64,000 nt of DNA from Chloroflexales bacterium ZM16-3 (GCA_004138175.2 RYFE02000008.1:110876-174875); one strand, 5' to 3'; shown: positions 8,545-19,277, counted from the first letter of the stretch. Numbers and translations: made by a program. Notes: generated by a model from the letters alone, not told the origin.

Positions 8545-8548
8545 TGTG

Positions 8549-8588
8549 ATTGGAGATTGGAGGTTGCGCGCAACCTCCAATCTCCAAT
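8549..8588. repeat. 40-bp perfect palindrome between ABC-F and pseudokinase genes
   Basis: Left arm ATTGGAGATTGGAGGTTGCG (8549-8568) is followed at once by its exact reverse complement (8569-8588), with no loop. It begins five bases after the ABC-F stop codon. It is built from words like those of the other short-word arrays. It could act as a terminator stem, but no T-run follows. Confidence 0.85.
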
Positions 8589-8602
8589 TCCGCCCGACGG
8601 TG

Positions 8603-8608
8603 TATACT
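8603..8608 (+). promoter_or_regulatory. Possible -10 box just upstream of the pseudokinase start
   Basis: TATACT at 8603-8608 lies six bases before the ATG at 8615, with no Shine-Dalgarno sequence between them. If used, it would give a leaderless mRNA. No clear -35 box is seen. Confidence 0.3.
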
Positions 8609-8614
8609 TTACGC

Positions 8615-10513
8615 ATGAGCACACCGCAAGCCAGCGCCCGCCCCGAGCCGAAGCCCGCCGGCGATGGCGCCACCTACGAGCTGCGCAACTACCGCCTTCA
8701 CGAGCGCGTGGGCCAGGAGGAGCTGGCGACCGTCTATCGGGCCAGCCACATGACCCTCGACCGCCCCGTGCAGGTACACATCCTGCGTCGCCACGACTGG
8801 ATCTCGGCCAGCCGGTTTCAGCTGGCCGGGCGCCTCGCCGCGCGCCTCGCCCACCCCAGCCTGCTCCCGGTGATCGACGCTGGCCACGATGATAAGTACG
8901 GCGATTACTTAGTGACCCCGCAGATCGATGCGCGGCCCCTCGCCGCGCTGCTCGCCGATGGCCCGCAGGACGCCATGCTCACCGTGCGGGTGATCGCCCA
9001 GGTGGCCACAGCCCTCGACTACCTCCACGCCGAGCAGGTCTTCCACCGCGATGTGCAGCCGGCTAACATCCTGGTCAGCCCGCAGGGCGCGGCCTACATG
9101 GCCAACCTGAGCCTGGCCGCCAGCCCCGACACGCCCGACCTGAGCAAGATCGATGAGGCCGACTACCTGACGCCCTACTCGGCCCCCGAGCAGCGCCTCT
9201 CGCAGGGCGAGGCGGGCGCCGTCCTCGATGTCTACAGCCTTGGGGCCGTGGCCTACCATATGCTCAGCGGCGAGGTGCCGCCCGCCCCCGGAGGCGAGGT
9301 GCCTAGCCTGGCCTCGCGTGACCCCAGCCTCGCCCCGGCAGACCGGGTGGTGCGGCGGATGCTGGCCGCCCAGCCCGCCGCCCGATTCCCCAGCGCCGGG
9401 GCCGCCGCCGCCGCCCTGCGCCAGGCCCTCCGCGCCCAGATCGACCTCGCCACAAACGACATGGAGGAGTCGCGCTGGGAGGCCAGCGCCGAGTGGCTGG
9501 AGAACCCCCTGGAGACGGCCCTCGGCAGCCAGCTCGACGAGGCATTTAAAGAGTTCCTCGCCCGCTCGCGCAAGCGAGCCGACGACCTGCACCGCCGCGA
9601 TGTCATCCGCCGCCTGCTCAGCCGCTGGAGCCGCGACGGCTTCTTCCGCCGCCGCGCCCTTGGCCAGCTCGTCCAGCCTGAGCAGATCGTCAGCTACAAC
9701 GTCTACTTCTATGCGCTGCGCACCCTCTACGAGACGCGCAGCGCCCCGCAGCGCCGCACCCGCCCTCAGAAGCCCGACGACCGCAGCTCCGCCCAGATCA
9801 TCCCCGATGTCTGGGGCGTCGAGCCGCCCGCCGCCGGCCCCTTCGAGACGGTGAAGCCCCGAGAGCTCGTCCTGCCCAACTCAACCCGCGTCATCACATG
9901 CCCCGACTGTAGCGGCACCAGCGAGATCCCCTGCAAAGAGTGCCAGGGCAAGGGCATGGTCGAGAAGCTGCACAAGGTGAGCAACCCCAATAACACAGTC
10001 ACGAACGAGAAGCTCGCTGTCACCTGTCCGTCCTGCCGGGGCTACGGCCAGTCGAAGTGCCAGAACTGCGCGGGCACCGGCAACATCGTCGAGGAGCAGG
10101 TCTTCACCTACGCCCGCCGGGCCAAAGAGTGGAACAACAGTGATGATATTGAGGACCTGCCGGAGCTGGCGATCAAGCGGCGGCTGGAGCCGGTCTTCAG
10201 CGCGCCGATCACGCCCTACGAGGGCCGCTGGCACAGCGTGGCGCCGCTGGCCGAGCTGCTGCGCGCCTCGATCGCCGAGGCGGGCGAGGACACCCGCCTC
10301 TCCTCTGCCGAGCTGAAGATCCAGGGCGCGACGATCACCGAGATGGACTTCCTGCTTGATGAGCAGACCCAGCGGCTCTACTTCGTCGGCTTCGATAACG
10401 AGCTGGTCGGCGACTGGTCACTGCTCAACCCCGAGCGTCTCGCCCTCGCCGCCGTGTCCGCCGCGCTCCTGCTGATCGCGCTGATCGCTGTGGCCGTCTT
10501 CTTCCTTGGTTAA
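8615..10513 (+). CDS. Predicted pseudokinase with DnaJ-type CXXCXGXG zinc finger and C-terminal membrane anchor
   Basis: 632 residues from ATG 8615. Residues 26-275 align with the Ser/Thr kinase fold (RVGQEELATVYRA, HRDVQPAN at 144-151, YSAPEQRLS, DVYSLGAVAYHMLSGEVPP), but key residues are gone. The VAIK lysine is H55 (VQVHIL), the alpha-C glutamate is absent (FQLAGRLAARL) and DFG is NLS at 164-166; only the HRD aspartate (D146) remains. The glycine loop is degenerate. Residues of about 428-490 hold four CXXCXGXG-like units (CPDCSGTS, CKECQGKG, CPSCRGYG, CQNCAGTG), as in the DnaJ zinc finger. The last 25 residues are one hydrophobic helix. Cytoplasmic domains with a tail anchor are inferred. 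Substrate and partners are unknown. Confidence 0.82.
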   Translation: MSTPQASARPEPKPAGDGATYELRNYRLHERVGQEELATVYRASHMTLDRPVQVHILRRHDWISASRFQLAGRLAARLAHPSLLPVIDAGHDDKYGDYLVTPQIDARPLAALLADGPQDAMLTVRVIAQVATALDYLHAEQVFHRDVQPANILVSPQGAAYMANLSLAASPDTPDLSKIDEADYLTPYSAPEQRLSQGEAGAVLDVYSLGAVAYHMLSGEVPPAPGGEVPSLASRDPSLAPADRVVRRMLAAQPAARFPSAGAAAAALRQALRAQIDLATNDMEESRWEASAEWLENPLETALGSQLDEAFKEFLARSRKRADDLHRRDVIRRLLSRWSRDGFFRRRALGQLVQPEQIVSYNVYFYALRTLYETRSAPQRRTRPQKPDDRSSAQIIPDVWGVEPPAAGPFETVKPRELVLPNSTRVITCPDCSGTSEIPCKECQGKGMVEKLHKVSNPNNTVTNEKLAVTCPSCRGYGQSKCQNCAGTGNIVEEQVFTYARRAKEWNNSDDIEDLPELAIKRRLEPVFSAPITPYEGRWHSVAPLAELLRASIAEAGEDTRLSSAELKIQGATITEMDFLLDEQTQRLYFVGFDNELVGDWSLLNPERLALAAVSAALLLIALIAVAVFFLG

Positions 10514-10528
10514 CGTGAACATGGGCGG

Positions 10529-10556
10529 GTAGGGGCGCGTCGCGACGCGCCCCTAC
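10529..10556. repeat. 28-bp perfect palindrome, GTAGGGGCGC family
   Basis: Arm GTAGGGGCGCGTCG followed directly by its reverse complement. The same design occurs at 38920-38947, imperfectly at 39762-39790, and with a different arm (GGAGGGGCGGCTCG) at 15467-15494. It lies 15 bases after the pseudokinase stop. Confidence 0.8.
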
Positions 10557-10622
10557 CGTCCCCTGCCCCCTGACCCATGCCCTCTGCCCCCGTCACATCC
10601 GCTTCCGAAGGAGAGGCCGTCT

Positions 10623-13600
10623 ATGTCCGCATCCCGATCTGCGATCCTCGCCCTGCTGATGGTGGCATGCGTTGTCCTTGTGTTCCAGCCGGCCCAGGCG
10701 GCGAGCGCCCCTCAGGTGGGACGCTATATCGTTGAGCTGCGCGGCGAGCCGCTCGCCGTCTTCGCGGGCCGGGCGCACCTCGATGCTGGGGACGGCCACG
10801 ATGCCCGTCCCCTCGACCTACAGAGCCAGCCCGTGCGCGCCCAGCAGGCCAGCCTTTCCGCCCGGCGCCAGCGTGTCCTCGACGCCATCACGCAGCAGAT
10901 CGGGGCCAGCCCGCAGGTACTTTACGTCTACGATATGGCCTTCAACGGCATGGCCGTCGAGCTGACCGCCGCGCAGGCCCGCCGGATCGCTGACATGCCC
11001 GACATCCTCTCGGTGCAGCCGGAGCAGATCTATCAGCTGACGACAGACGCTGGCCCGAGCTGGATCGGCGCGGGCCAGATCTGGGATGGCAGCGCGAGCG
11101 GGGTCTACGCGGCGACGATCCTGGGCGAAAATATGTCGCCCCCGGTGAGCAGCGACCTCAGCGGGCGAGGCACCTTCAGCCTCGCTGGCGACGAGCTATC
11201 CTACACTGTGCAGATCAGCGGCCCCGTCGCCACCATCACCGCCGCCCAGATCCGCCGCGCCAGCGACGGCGTCGTCGTGGGCACCCTCACGGCCAGCGGC
11301 CCGGCGGGCACCTACGCGGGCAGCGTAGCGCTCTCACCCGCAAACAAAACATTGCTCCTGTCGGGCGGGCTCTCCGTGAGCCTCATCACCGCCGCCAACC
11401 CCAATGGCGCGGCCCGTGGGAACATCGCCGGCTACCAGGGCGAGGGCGTGATCATCGGCATGATCGACACCGGCATTAACACCACCCACCCCTCCTTCAC
11501 CGAGGTGGGCGGCGACGGCTACCGCCACCTGAACCCGCTCGGCCAGGGGAGCTATAAGGGTGCCTGCGACCCGACCAACCTGCCCTCGCGCGCCGATGGC
11601 AACCTTTCGGGCTACAACCCGGCGATTAGCTGTAACAACAAGCTGATCGGCGCGTGGGCCTTTAGCCAGACCGCGCCGGTCTCGAACTTCGACACCGGCG
11701 AGCCCAGCCCCAACGATGAGGACGGCCACGGCTCGCACACGGCCAGCACGGCCGCAGGCAATGTGCTGACGAATATCATCTTTGATGGGGTCAATTTCCC
11801 GCGCATCTCGGGCGTCGCCCCACACGCGAACATCATCGCCTACGATGCCTGTGGCTATCTTAACGGTGGGCTCTATAGCAGCGGCTGCCCCAGCGCAGCC
11901 CTGCTCGCCGCCGTGAACCAGGCCGTCGCCGACCAGGTCGATGTGATCAGCTACTCGATCAGCGGTGGCGAAAACCCCTGGACCGACTCGGTCGAGCAGG
12001 CGTTCCTCGCCGCGCGCGCGGCCGGGATCGTCGTGAGCACCTCGGCGGGCAACAGAGGCCCGACGTCTGGCACAGTGGCTCATCTGGGCCCGTGGCTGCT
12101 GAGCGTCGCCGCCGCCACCCATAACCGCAGCATCAGCGACACCTCGCGCATCTTCAATAATGCTTACGGCGATATCATGGCCGATTTCAGCTCGCGCGGG
12201 CCAGCGGCGGGGCTCAACGCCAGTATCCTTAAGCCCGACATTGCCGCCCCCGGCGTCGATGTGTTCGCCGCCTACGCCAACAGCGGCGGCAGCGCGCCCG
12301 ACTACGCTGTAATCAGCGGCACCTCGATGGCCGCGCCTCATGTGGCTGGGGCAGCCGCCCTGCTGGCCGGGCTCCACCCCGGATGGACGCCGGGCCAGAT
12401 CCAGTCGGCGCTGATGACCACCGCCCTCGCGCCGATCACGAAGGAGGACGGCGTTACCAAATCGACGCCCTTCGACAGCGGTGCCGGGCGCGTGCGTGTG
12501 GATCTCGCCGCCCGCGCTGGACTTGTGCTCGATGAGACATCCGCCAACTTTAGCGCCGCCGACCCTGACGCCGGGGGCGACCCGCGCGCACTGAACACCC
12601 CGAGCATGGCCGACCCGGCATGTATGCTCACATGCTCGTGGGTGCGCACCTTGCATAATACGCTAGACACCCCGGTGACATGGGGCGCATCGACGGATAC
12701 TTCCGCGCTGACTGTGACGCCATCGGGCTTCACCATCCCGGCATCCGGCTCCCAGGTGGTCACCTTCACCATGGATGTGAGCGCACAGCCCTTTGATACA
12801 TACGTGTTTGGCCGGGCCACATTTACGGCCTCCGGCGGCATGGCCCCCGACGCAAGCTTCCCAGTGGCGGCGCTCCCTCGGACGAGCGACCTGCCGACGG
12901 CGCGCATCATCACCTCTGAGACCAGCGTCGCCACCGACACATTCTCTCTGAGCACCATCCCCTACACGAGCCTGAGCATGCAGGCATCCGGCATGGTGAA
13001 GGGCTCTCTGCACACCCTCAACCTGGCAGACCGCGCCTACGACACCTCGATAGAGCTCACCGTTCCGGAGAACACAGCGCGCATGGTGATCGAGGTTCTG
13101 TCCTCAACCTCACAGGATGTCGATCTGTTCGTCTATGACGCGAACGACAAACTCGCCTGCCAGAGCGCTACAGCAGTGGTTGAGGAGTACTGTAGCCTGA
13201 ACAGCCCCACCGCTGGCACCTATTTCCTAGAGGTCCAGAACTATCAGGCATCAAGTAGCGGCGCGACTGACCCGGTCGCCCTGCTGACGGCGATTATCCC
13301 GCAGGCCGACGCTGGCAACCTCAGCGTGGATGTACCAACATCAAGCGCTGGCGGTGAGGTAAGCCTGACGCTGCATGTAGACGAACCCGCATCCTCCATG
13401 GGCGATGTCTGGTACGGCCAGTTTAGATTGGCTGACGGCGCATCACTCGGCACGACAAATGTCGACTTCCACCACGCGATGTCCGGGCCAGCAGCCCTCA
13501 CCGCATCCGGCGGCGCGGGACAGCGCGCCGTGGTCAACACCACATTCCCCAGCATGCTCAAGGCCACGGTGACAGACAACCAGGGGGGGCGTCTGTCCGG

Positions 13601-13838
13601 CGTGACGGTGACCTTCAGCGCGCCGACGAGCGGGGCGAGCGCGACATTCCCGAGCGGCGAAACTGCCATCACCGATCAGAACGGCGTTGCCATGGTGATA
13701 GCGCAGGCCAACGGGGTGCTCGGTGCCTACCATGTGACGGCGAGCATCGACGGGGCGAGTGGCGCGCTGACGGCTGTCTTCGGCCTAGAGAATATCCCCA
13801 AGCCCCTGAAGACCTACCTGCCGCTTGTGGTTCGCTAG
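10623..13838 (+). CDS. Secreted subtilisin-like (S8) serine protease with CHRD-like insert and Ig-like C-terminus
   Basis: 1071 residues; start ATG 10623 with GAAGGAGAGG upstream. A signal peptide (residues 1-27, ending AQA) is followed by an I9-type inhibitor region (about 30-140). A segment at about 160-275 with GRGTFSLAGDELSYTVQISG and ANPNGAARGNIAGYQ resembles a CHRD domain. The S8 domain has its triad Asp near 281 (GMIDTGINTTHP), His near 368 (DGHGSHTAS) and Ser near 567 (SGTSMAAPHVAG). After about 640 come beta-rich domains, including a Big_1-like one ending VTFSAPTSGASATF and GVAMVIAQANGVLGAYHVTA. The last residues are KTYLPLVVR, a tail also seen at 50174. It probably digests extracellular protein; the CHRD call is tentative. 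Confidence 0.9.
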   Translation: MSASRSAILALLMVACVVLVFQPAQAASAPQVGRYIVELRGEPLAVFAGRAHLDAGDGHDARPLDLQSQPVRAQQASLSARRQRVLDAITQQIGASPQVLYVYDMAFNGMAVELTAAQARRIADMPDILSVQPEQIYQLTTDAGPSWIGAGQIWDGSASGVYAATILGENMSPPVSSDLSGRGTFSLAGDELSYTVQISGPVATITAAQIRRASDGVVVGTLTASGPAGTYAGSVALSPANKTLLLSGGLSVSLITAANPNGAARGNIAGYQGEGVIIGMIDTGINTTHPSFTEVGGDGYRHLNPLGQGSYKGACDPTNLPSRADGNLSGYNPAISCNNKLIGAWAFSQTAPVSNFDTGEPSPNDEDGHGSHTASTAAGNVLTNIIFDGVNFPRISGVAPHANIIAYDACGYLNGGLYSSGCPSAALLAAVNQAVADQVDVISYSISGGENPWTDSVEQAFLAARAAGIVVSTSAGNRGPTSGTVAHLGPWLLSVAAATHNRSISDTSRIFNNAYGDIMADFSSRGPAAGLNASILKPDIAAPGVDVFAAYANSGGSAPDYAVISGTSMAAPHVAGAAALLAGLHPGWTPGQIQSALMTTALAPITKEDGVTKSTPFDSGAGRVRVDLAARAGLVLDETSANFSAADPDAGGDPRALNTPSMADPACMLTCSWVRTLHNTLDTPVTWGASTDTSALTVTPSGFTIPASGSQVVTFTMDVSAQPFDTYVFGRATFTASGGMAPDASFPVAALPRTSDLPTARIITSETSVATDTFSLSTIPYTSLSMQASGMVKGSLHTLNLADRAYDTSIELTVPENTARMVIEVLSSTSQDVDLFVYDANDKLACQSATAVVEEYCSLNSPTAGTYFLEVQNYQASSSGATDPVALLTAIIPQADAGNLSVDVPTSSAGGEVSLTLHVDEPASSMGDVWYGQFRLADGASLGTTNVDFHHAMSGPAALTASGGAGQRAVVNTTFPSMLKATVTDNQGGRLSGVTVTFSAPTSGASATFPSGETAITDQNGVAMVIAQANGVLGAYHVTASIDGASGALTAVFGLENIPKPLKTYLPLVVR

Positions 13839-13885
13839 ATTCAGTGCTGCGTGCTGAGTGCCGGGCCACACTCAATATTCAACAC

Positions 13886-13999
13886 GCAGTAGAGCAAAAG
13901 GAACGCTGTCACCCTGAGCGAAGCGAAGGGTCCCGGCCGGGATTCTTCGCTTCGCTCAGAATGACAAGTAAATACTTAGCGTTCCTTTTGCGGTACTGC
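13886..13999. mobile_element. MITE-like 114-bp palindromic element, copy 1
   Basis: Terminal arms GCAGTAGAGCAAAAGGAACGCT and AGCGTTCCTTTTGCGGTACTGC pair at 20 of 22 positions. The core is an inner palindrome of GAGCGAAGCGAAG and CTTCGCTTCGCTC around TCCCGGCCGGGA. Copies 2 and 3 at 22801-22915 and 61820-61934 have the core in the opposite orientation. It fills the gap between the subtilase and the glycosidase gene. No coding capacity. Confidence 0.88.
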
Positions 14000-14102
14000 C
14001 TCACACCATCACGCCCTCGTCAGGCATCGATCACGCCCCTGTGATCCGGCGCGGCGTTTACTTATGTAGATAGCCGAATCACCATCACAGACGAGGTTTG
14101 CT

Positions 14103-15443
14103 ATGCGCCGAATAAATCTGATGCACAACCTGGCCATTGTCTTGGCCTGCCTGATCATCATCGCTCTGCTGAGCGCCTGCGGGGCGAGGCCATCGGGCGA
14201 GGCCATGCCCGCGTCCGCCCTGCCCACCGCCCAGGTGATCGTCCAGCGCCAGGACGACGGCCCGATCCAGATCAGCCAGTCGGCCGCCGAGGCGCCTGTT
14301 GCCGAGCCGACCCTCGCGCCCGCCGCCGCCCCGCTCACGCCTGCGCCCGCAGTGCGCGACGGCCCCGGCGGCCTGCCCTACCCGCTCACCCTCACCAAGC
14401 TGAACTTCGGCGTGGTGGGCCACCTCTACTACACCGACCGGGGCACGGCCCTGGCTAACGCCCGCGCCGCAGGCTTCACCTGGTTCCGCCAGCAGATCCA
14501 CTGGCGCGACATTGAGGACGCCAGCGGCCAGTACTTCTGGGCCGACCTCGACAACATCGTGGCAGACGTAAACGCTGCCGGCATGCTGCTGATGATCAAC
14601 ATCACCCGCTCGCCCACCTGGCACACCGCCAACGGCAGCGATGGCCTGCCCGATGATCCGGCGACTCTGGCGCGCTTCGCCGGTGCCTTGGCCCAGCGCT
14701 ACAGCGGGCGCGTCCAGGCCATCCTGATCTGGAACGAGCAGAACCTGGCCTACGAGAACGGCGGCCAGATCAGCCCCGATGACCCCGGCCACTTCGTCGA
14801 GATCATGGCCGCCGCCTACACCGCGATCAAGGCCGCCGACCCGCAGATCATCGTCGCTGCCGGCGCGCCCGCCTCCACCGCCACCAATGACCCGAGCATC
14901 GCCATGGACACGCTCTCCTACCTGAAGGCGATGTACGAGTACAAGGGTGGCATGATCCGCGACTACTTCGATGTCCAGGCGCTCCACCCCGGCGGCTCGG
15001 CCAACCCGCCCGACACCCTCTGGCCCGATAACCCCAGCCAGGCCCAGGGCTGGACGGAGGACGCCTCGTTCTACTTCCGCCACATCGAGAACCAGCGCCG
15101 GGTGATGGAGCAGGCTGGCATGGGCGAGCATCAGGTCTGGATTACCGAGTACGGCTGGGCCACGCCCAATAGCACCCCCGGCTACGAGTTTGGCAACCAG
15201 GTGAGCTACGAGGCCCAGCGCGACTACATCGTCGGCGCAATCAACTACACCTACGCCAACTACCCCTGGGTGAGCAACATGTTCCTCTGGAACCTGAACT
15301 TCACCGTGCTCCAGGCCGAGAGCGGCAAGGACCCGAACAACGAGCAGGGCTCCTTCAGCATCTTCAACGCCGACTGGTCGCCCCGCCCGGCCTTCTACGG
15401 CGTCCAGCAGGTCATTAGCGACATCCGCGCCAAACAACCTTAA
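14103..15443 (+). CDS. Lipoprotein glycoside hydrolase, clan A TIM barrel (GH39/GH5-like)
   Basis: 446 residues with lipoprotein signal ALLSAC (lipidated C26), a Pro/Ala-rich linker to about residue 85, then a TIM-barrel catalytic domain. IWNEQNLAYE near residue 210 holds the likely acid/base Glu and VWITEYGWATPN near 346 the likely nucleophile Glu, on strands 4 and 7 as in clan GH-A. FTWFRQQIHWRDIED and DYFDVQALHPGG fit GH39-like beta-xylosidase/cellulase relatives. It would act outside the membrane on polysaccharides; the substrate is not readable. The gene is isolated between the MITE element and a 28-bp palindrome (15467-15494). Confidence 0.85.
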   Translation: MRRINLMHNLAIVLACLIIIALLSACGARPSGEAMPASALPTAQVIVQRQDDGPIQISQSAAEAPVAEPTLAPAAAPLTPAPAVRDGPGGLPYPLTLTKLNFGVVGHLYYTDRGTALANARAAGFTWFRQQIHWRDIEDASGQYFWADLDNIVADVNAAGMLLMINITRSPTWHTANGSDGLPDDPATLARFAGALAQRYSGRVQAILIWNEQNLAYENGGQISPDDPGHFVEIMAAAYTAIKAADPQIIVAAGAPASTATNDPSIAMDTLSYLKAMYEYKGGMIRDYFDVQALHPGGSANPPDTLWPDNPSQAQGWTEDASFYFRHIENQRRVMEQAGMGEHQVWITEYGWATPNSTPGYEFGNQVSYEAQRDYIVGAINYTYANYPWVSNMFLWNLNFTVLQAESGKDPNNEQGSFSIFNADWSPRPAFYGVQQVISDIRAKQP

Positions 15444-15466
15444 TCGGGAATTTCCCGGCGTGACGA

Positions 15467-15494
15467 GGAGGGGCGGCTCGCGAGCCGCCCCTCC
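15467..15494. repeat. 28-bp perfect palindrome after the glycosidase gene
   Basis: Arm GGAGGGGCGGCTCG followed without a loop by its reverse complement. No T-run follows. It may serve as a stem in the 3' end of the upstream mRNA. Confidence 0.75.
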
Positions 15495-15544
15495 GTTGTG
15501 CCCCTACGTAAGCTAGATTACACTCCGGGTGTGATCTGGTTCCC

Positions 15545-15573
15545 TTGAATGGCCAGATCGCAGGTGATATAAT
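15545..15573 (+). promoter_or_regulatory. ftsH promoter (housekeeping sigma type)
   Basis: -35 TTGAAT (15545-15550), 17-base spacer, perfect -10 TATAAT (15568-15573). The predicted leader is about 75 bases and contains a small GGGGCGACAGCCCC hairpin before the start codon. Confidence 0.8.
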
Positions 15574-15655
15574 GCACACGTTATCAGATTGTTGCTGGCT
15601 TACCGGAATGTAGGTTTACGGGGCGACAGCCCCCTGAGAGAGGCAGATTGGGCAT

Positions 15656-17590
<1,935 letters not shown>

Positions 17591-17712
17591 GGGGACAGGG
17601 GACAGGGGACAGGGAACAGAGAAACGCGGGCCGGGATGATCCCGGCCCGCGTTTCTCTGTTCCCCAGAACCGAGTTGCTAGGCGCAGCGGCCCTGTCCCC
17701 TGTCCCCTATCC
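17591..17712. repeat. Inverted GGGGACAGG word arrays flanking the ftsH terminator
   Basis: GGGGACAGGGGACAGGGGAC directly after the ftsH stop and the inverse CCTGTCCCCTGTCCCC at about 17691-17709, just before the aldehyde dehydrogenase stop. A related GGACAGGGGACAGGGGACA stretch lies at 49167-49185, ahead of the glutaminyl cyclase start. Confidence 0.8.
17612..17664. terminator. 24-bp perfect hairpin between convergent ftsH and aldehyde dehydrogenase genes
   Basis: Arms 17612-17635 and 17641-17664, loop ATGAT. It includes GAAACGCGGGCCGGG and lies between two genes that read towards each other, so it could stop both. No T-run on either strand. Confidence 0.6.
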
Positions 17713-17720
17713 GCTGTCCC

Positions 17721-19214
17721 CTAATCGGCATTATCGATCTGCGCCCGCTGGAGGCTGCCGCTGTAGTCGATGTAGACGCTCTTCCACTCGCTGAACACGT
17801 CCATCATCGTCGGCCCGGCCTCGCGGTGGCCGTTGCCGGTGGCCTTCACCCCGCCGAAGGGCAGGTGGATCTCCGCGCCGATGGTCGGCGCGTTGATGTA
17901 GACGATGCCGGCCTGGATCGCCAGCATGGCCCGCATGGCTGCGTTGATGTCGCGGGTGTAGATCGACGCCGAGAGCCCGTAGGCCACATCGTTCGCCACC
18001 GCGATCGCCTCATCCAGGCTGCCCACCTCGATCACGCTCAGCACCGGCCCGAAGATCTCCTCGCGGGCGATGCGCATGCTCGGCCTCACGCCGGTGAAGA
18101 CCGTCGGCTGGATAAAGTGGCCATTGGCCAGCTCGCCCTCGGTCAGCCGCCCGCCGCCGCAGCGCATGGTGGCGCCCTCCTGCTGGCCAAGCTCGATGTA
18201 GCCCAGCACCCGCTTCATCTGCTTCTCGTTCACCAGCGGCCCCATCTCCGTCTCGGCCAGCAGCCCGTTGCCGACGCGCAGGCTCTTCGCCCGCGCGACG
18301 ATCCGCTCGACCAGCGGCCCAGCCACGTCCTTATGCACGATCAGGCGGCTGGTGGCCGTGCAGCGCTGGCCGGTGGTGCCGAAGGCCGCCCAGACCACGC
18401 CATCCATCACCAGATCCAGGTCGGCGTCGGGCATGACGATCAGCGGGTTCTTGCCGCCCATCTCTAGGCTGACCCGCTTGAGCTGGCGGGCGGCCAGCTC
18501 GTAGACCAGCCGGCCGGTGTCGGTGCTGCCCGTGAACGAGATCACCGGCACGTCGGGGTGCTCGACTAGCGGCTGCCCGGCGCCGGGGCCGTAGCCGGTG
18601 ACGATATTGACCACGCCGGGCGGCAGCCCGGCCTCGACAAGGCACTCCACCAGGTTGTAGGTGCTGACCGAGGCGTCTTCGCCGGGCTTGATCACCACCG
18701 TGTTGCCGCAGACGATGGCCGGCAGCATCTTCCACGAGGCGATGGCCATGGGGAAGTTCCAGGGGGTGATCAGGCCGACCACGCCGATCGGCTGGCGGAT
18801 GCTCATCTGGAACTTGTTGGGCAGCTCCGAGGGCGTGGTGACGCCGTGCATGCGTCGGCCCTCGCTGCCCGCGTACTGGGCCATGCCGATCGCCTCGACG
18901 ATATCCCCGCCAGCCTCGAAGATCGGCTTACCCATCTCGCGGGTCAGGTCCTGGCTATAGCGATCCTTGCGCGACTGGATGATCTCGGCGGCCCTGAGCA
19001 GGATCTCACCGCGCCTCGGCGCGGGAACCTGGCTCCAGGCCGGGTAGGCGGCCTTGGCGGCGGCCACCGCCGCGTTCACATCCTCGACGCCGCTGTCCTG
19101 GAAGACGCCCACGACCTCGCGGGTGTCGGCCGGGTTGCGCCGCTCGAAGGTCTTTCCCGTGCTGCTATCGACGAACTCGCCGCCGATGAAGTTCTTGTAC
19201 ACTCTTGCTTCCAT
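17721..19214 (-). CDS. NAD(P)-dependent aldehyde dehydrogenase
   Basis: 497 residues. It oxidises an aldehyde to its acid. The catalytic cysteine is near residue 285 in [16 protein letters not shown] and the general-base Glu near 250 in [12 protein letters not shown]. The Rossmann fold shows [13 protein letters not shown] and [11 protein letters not shown]. The C-terminal [16 protein letters not shown] is typical of the aminoadipate-semialdehyde and succinate-semialdehyde group. Two adjacent ATGs exist (19214 and 19217). I use 19214 because GAGGAG lies six bases upstream; the 19217 start would be only three bases from it. The substrate is not certain and the neighbours do not help. Confidence 0.92.
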   Translation of the reverse strand: MEARVYKNFIGGEFVDSSTGKTFERRNPADTREVVGVFQDSGVEDVNAAVAAAKAAYPAWSQVPAPRRGEILLRAAEIIQSRKDRYSQDLTREMGKPIFEAGGDIVEAIGMAQYAGSEGRRMHGVTTPSELPNKFQMSIRQPIGVVGLITPWNFPMAIASWKMLPAIVCGNTVVIKPGEDASVSTYNLVECLVEAGLPPGVVNIVTGYGPGAGQPLVEHPDVPVISFTGSTDTGRLVYELAARQLKRVSLEMGGKNPLIVMPDADLDLVMDGVVWAAFGTTGQRCTATSRLIVHKDVAGPLVERIVARAKSLRVGNGLLAETEMGPLVNEKQMKRVLGYIELGQQEGATMRCGGGRLTEGELANGHFIQPTVFTGVRPSMRIAREEIFGPVLSVIEVGSLDEAIAVANDVAYGLSASIYTRDINAAMRAMLAIQAGIVYINAPTIGAEIHLPFGGVKATGNGHREAGPTMMDVFSEWKSVYIDYSGSLQRAQIDNAD

Positions 19215-19277
19215 CATAATCTCCTCGATTGACGCCACTGTCACGGCCAGCATTATACCCGCTTGTCATGGCGCTCA

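Noticed and set aside
14085..15437. 450-codon minus-strand frame opposite the glycosidase gene
   Set aside because: Antisense to a lipoprotein glycosidase with both catalytic Glu motifs; no domain in the reverse frame.
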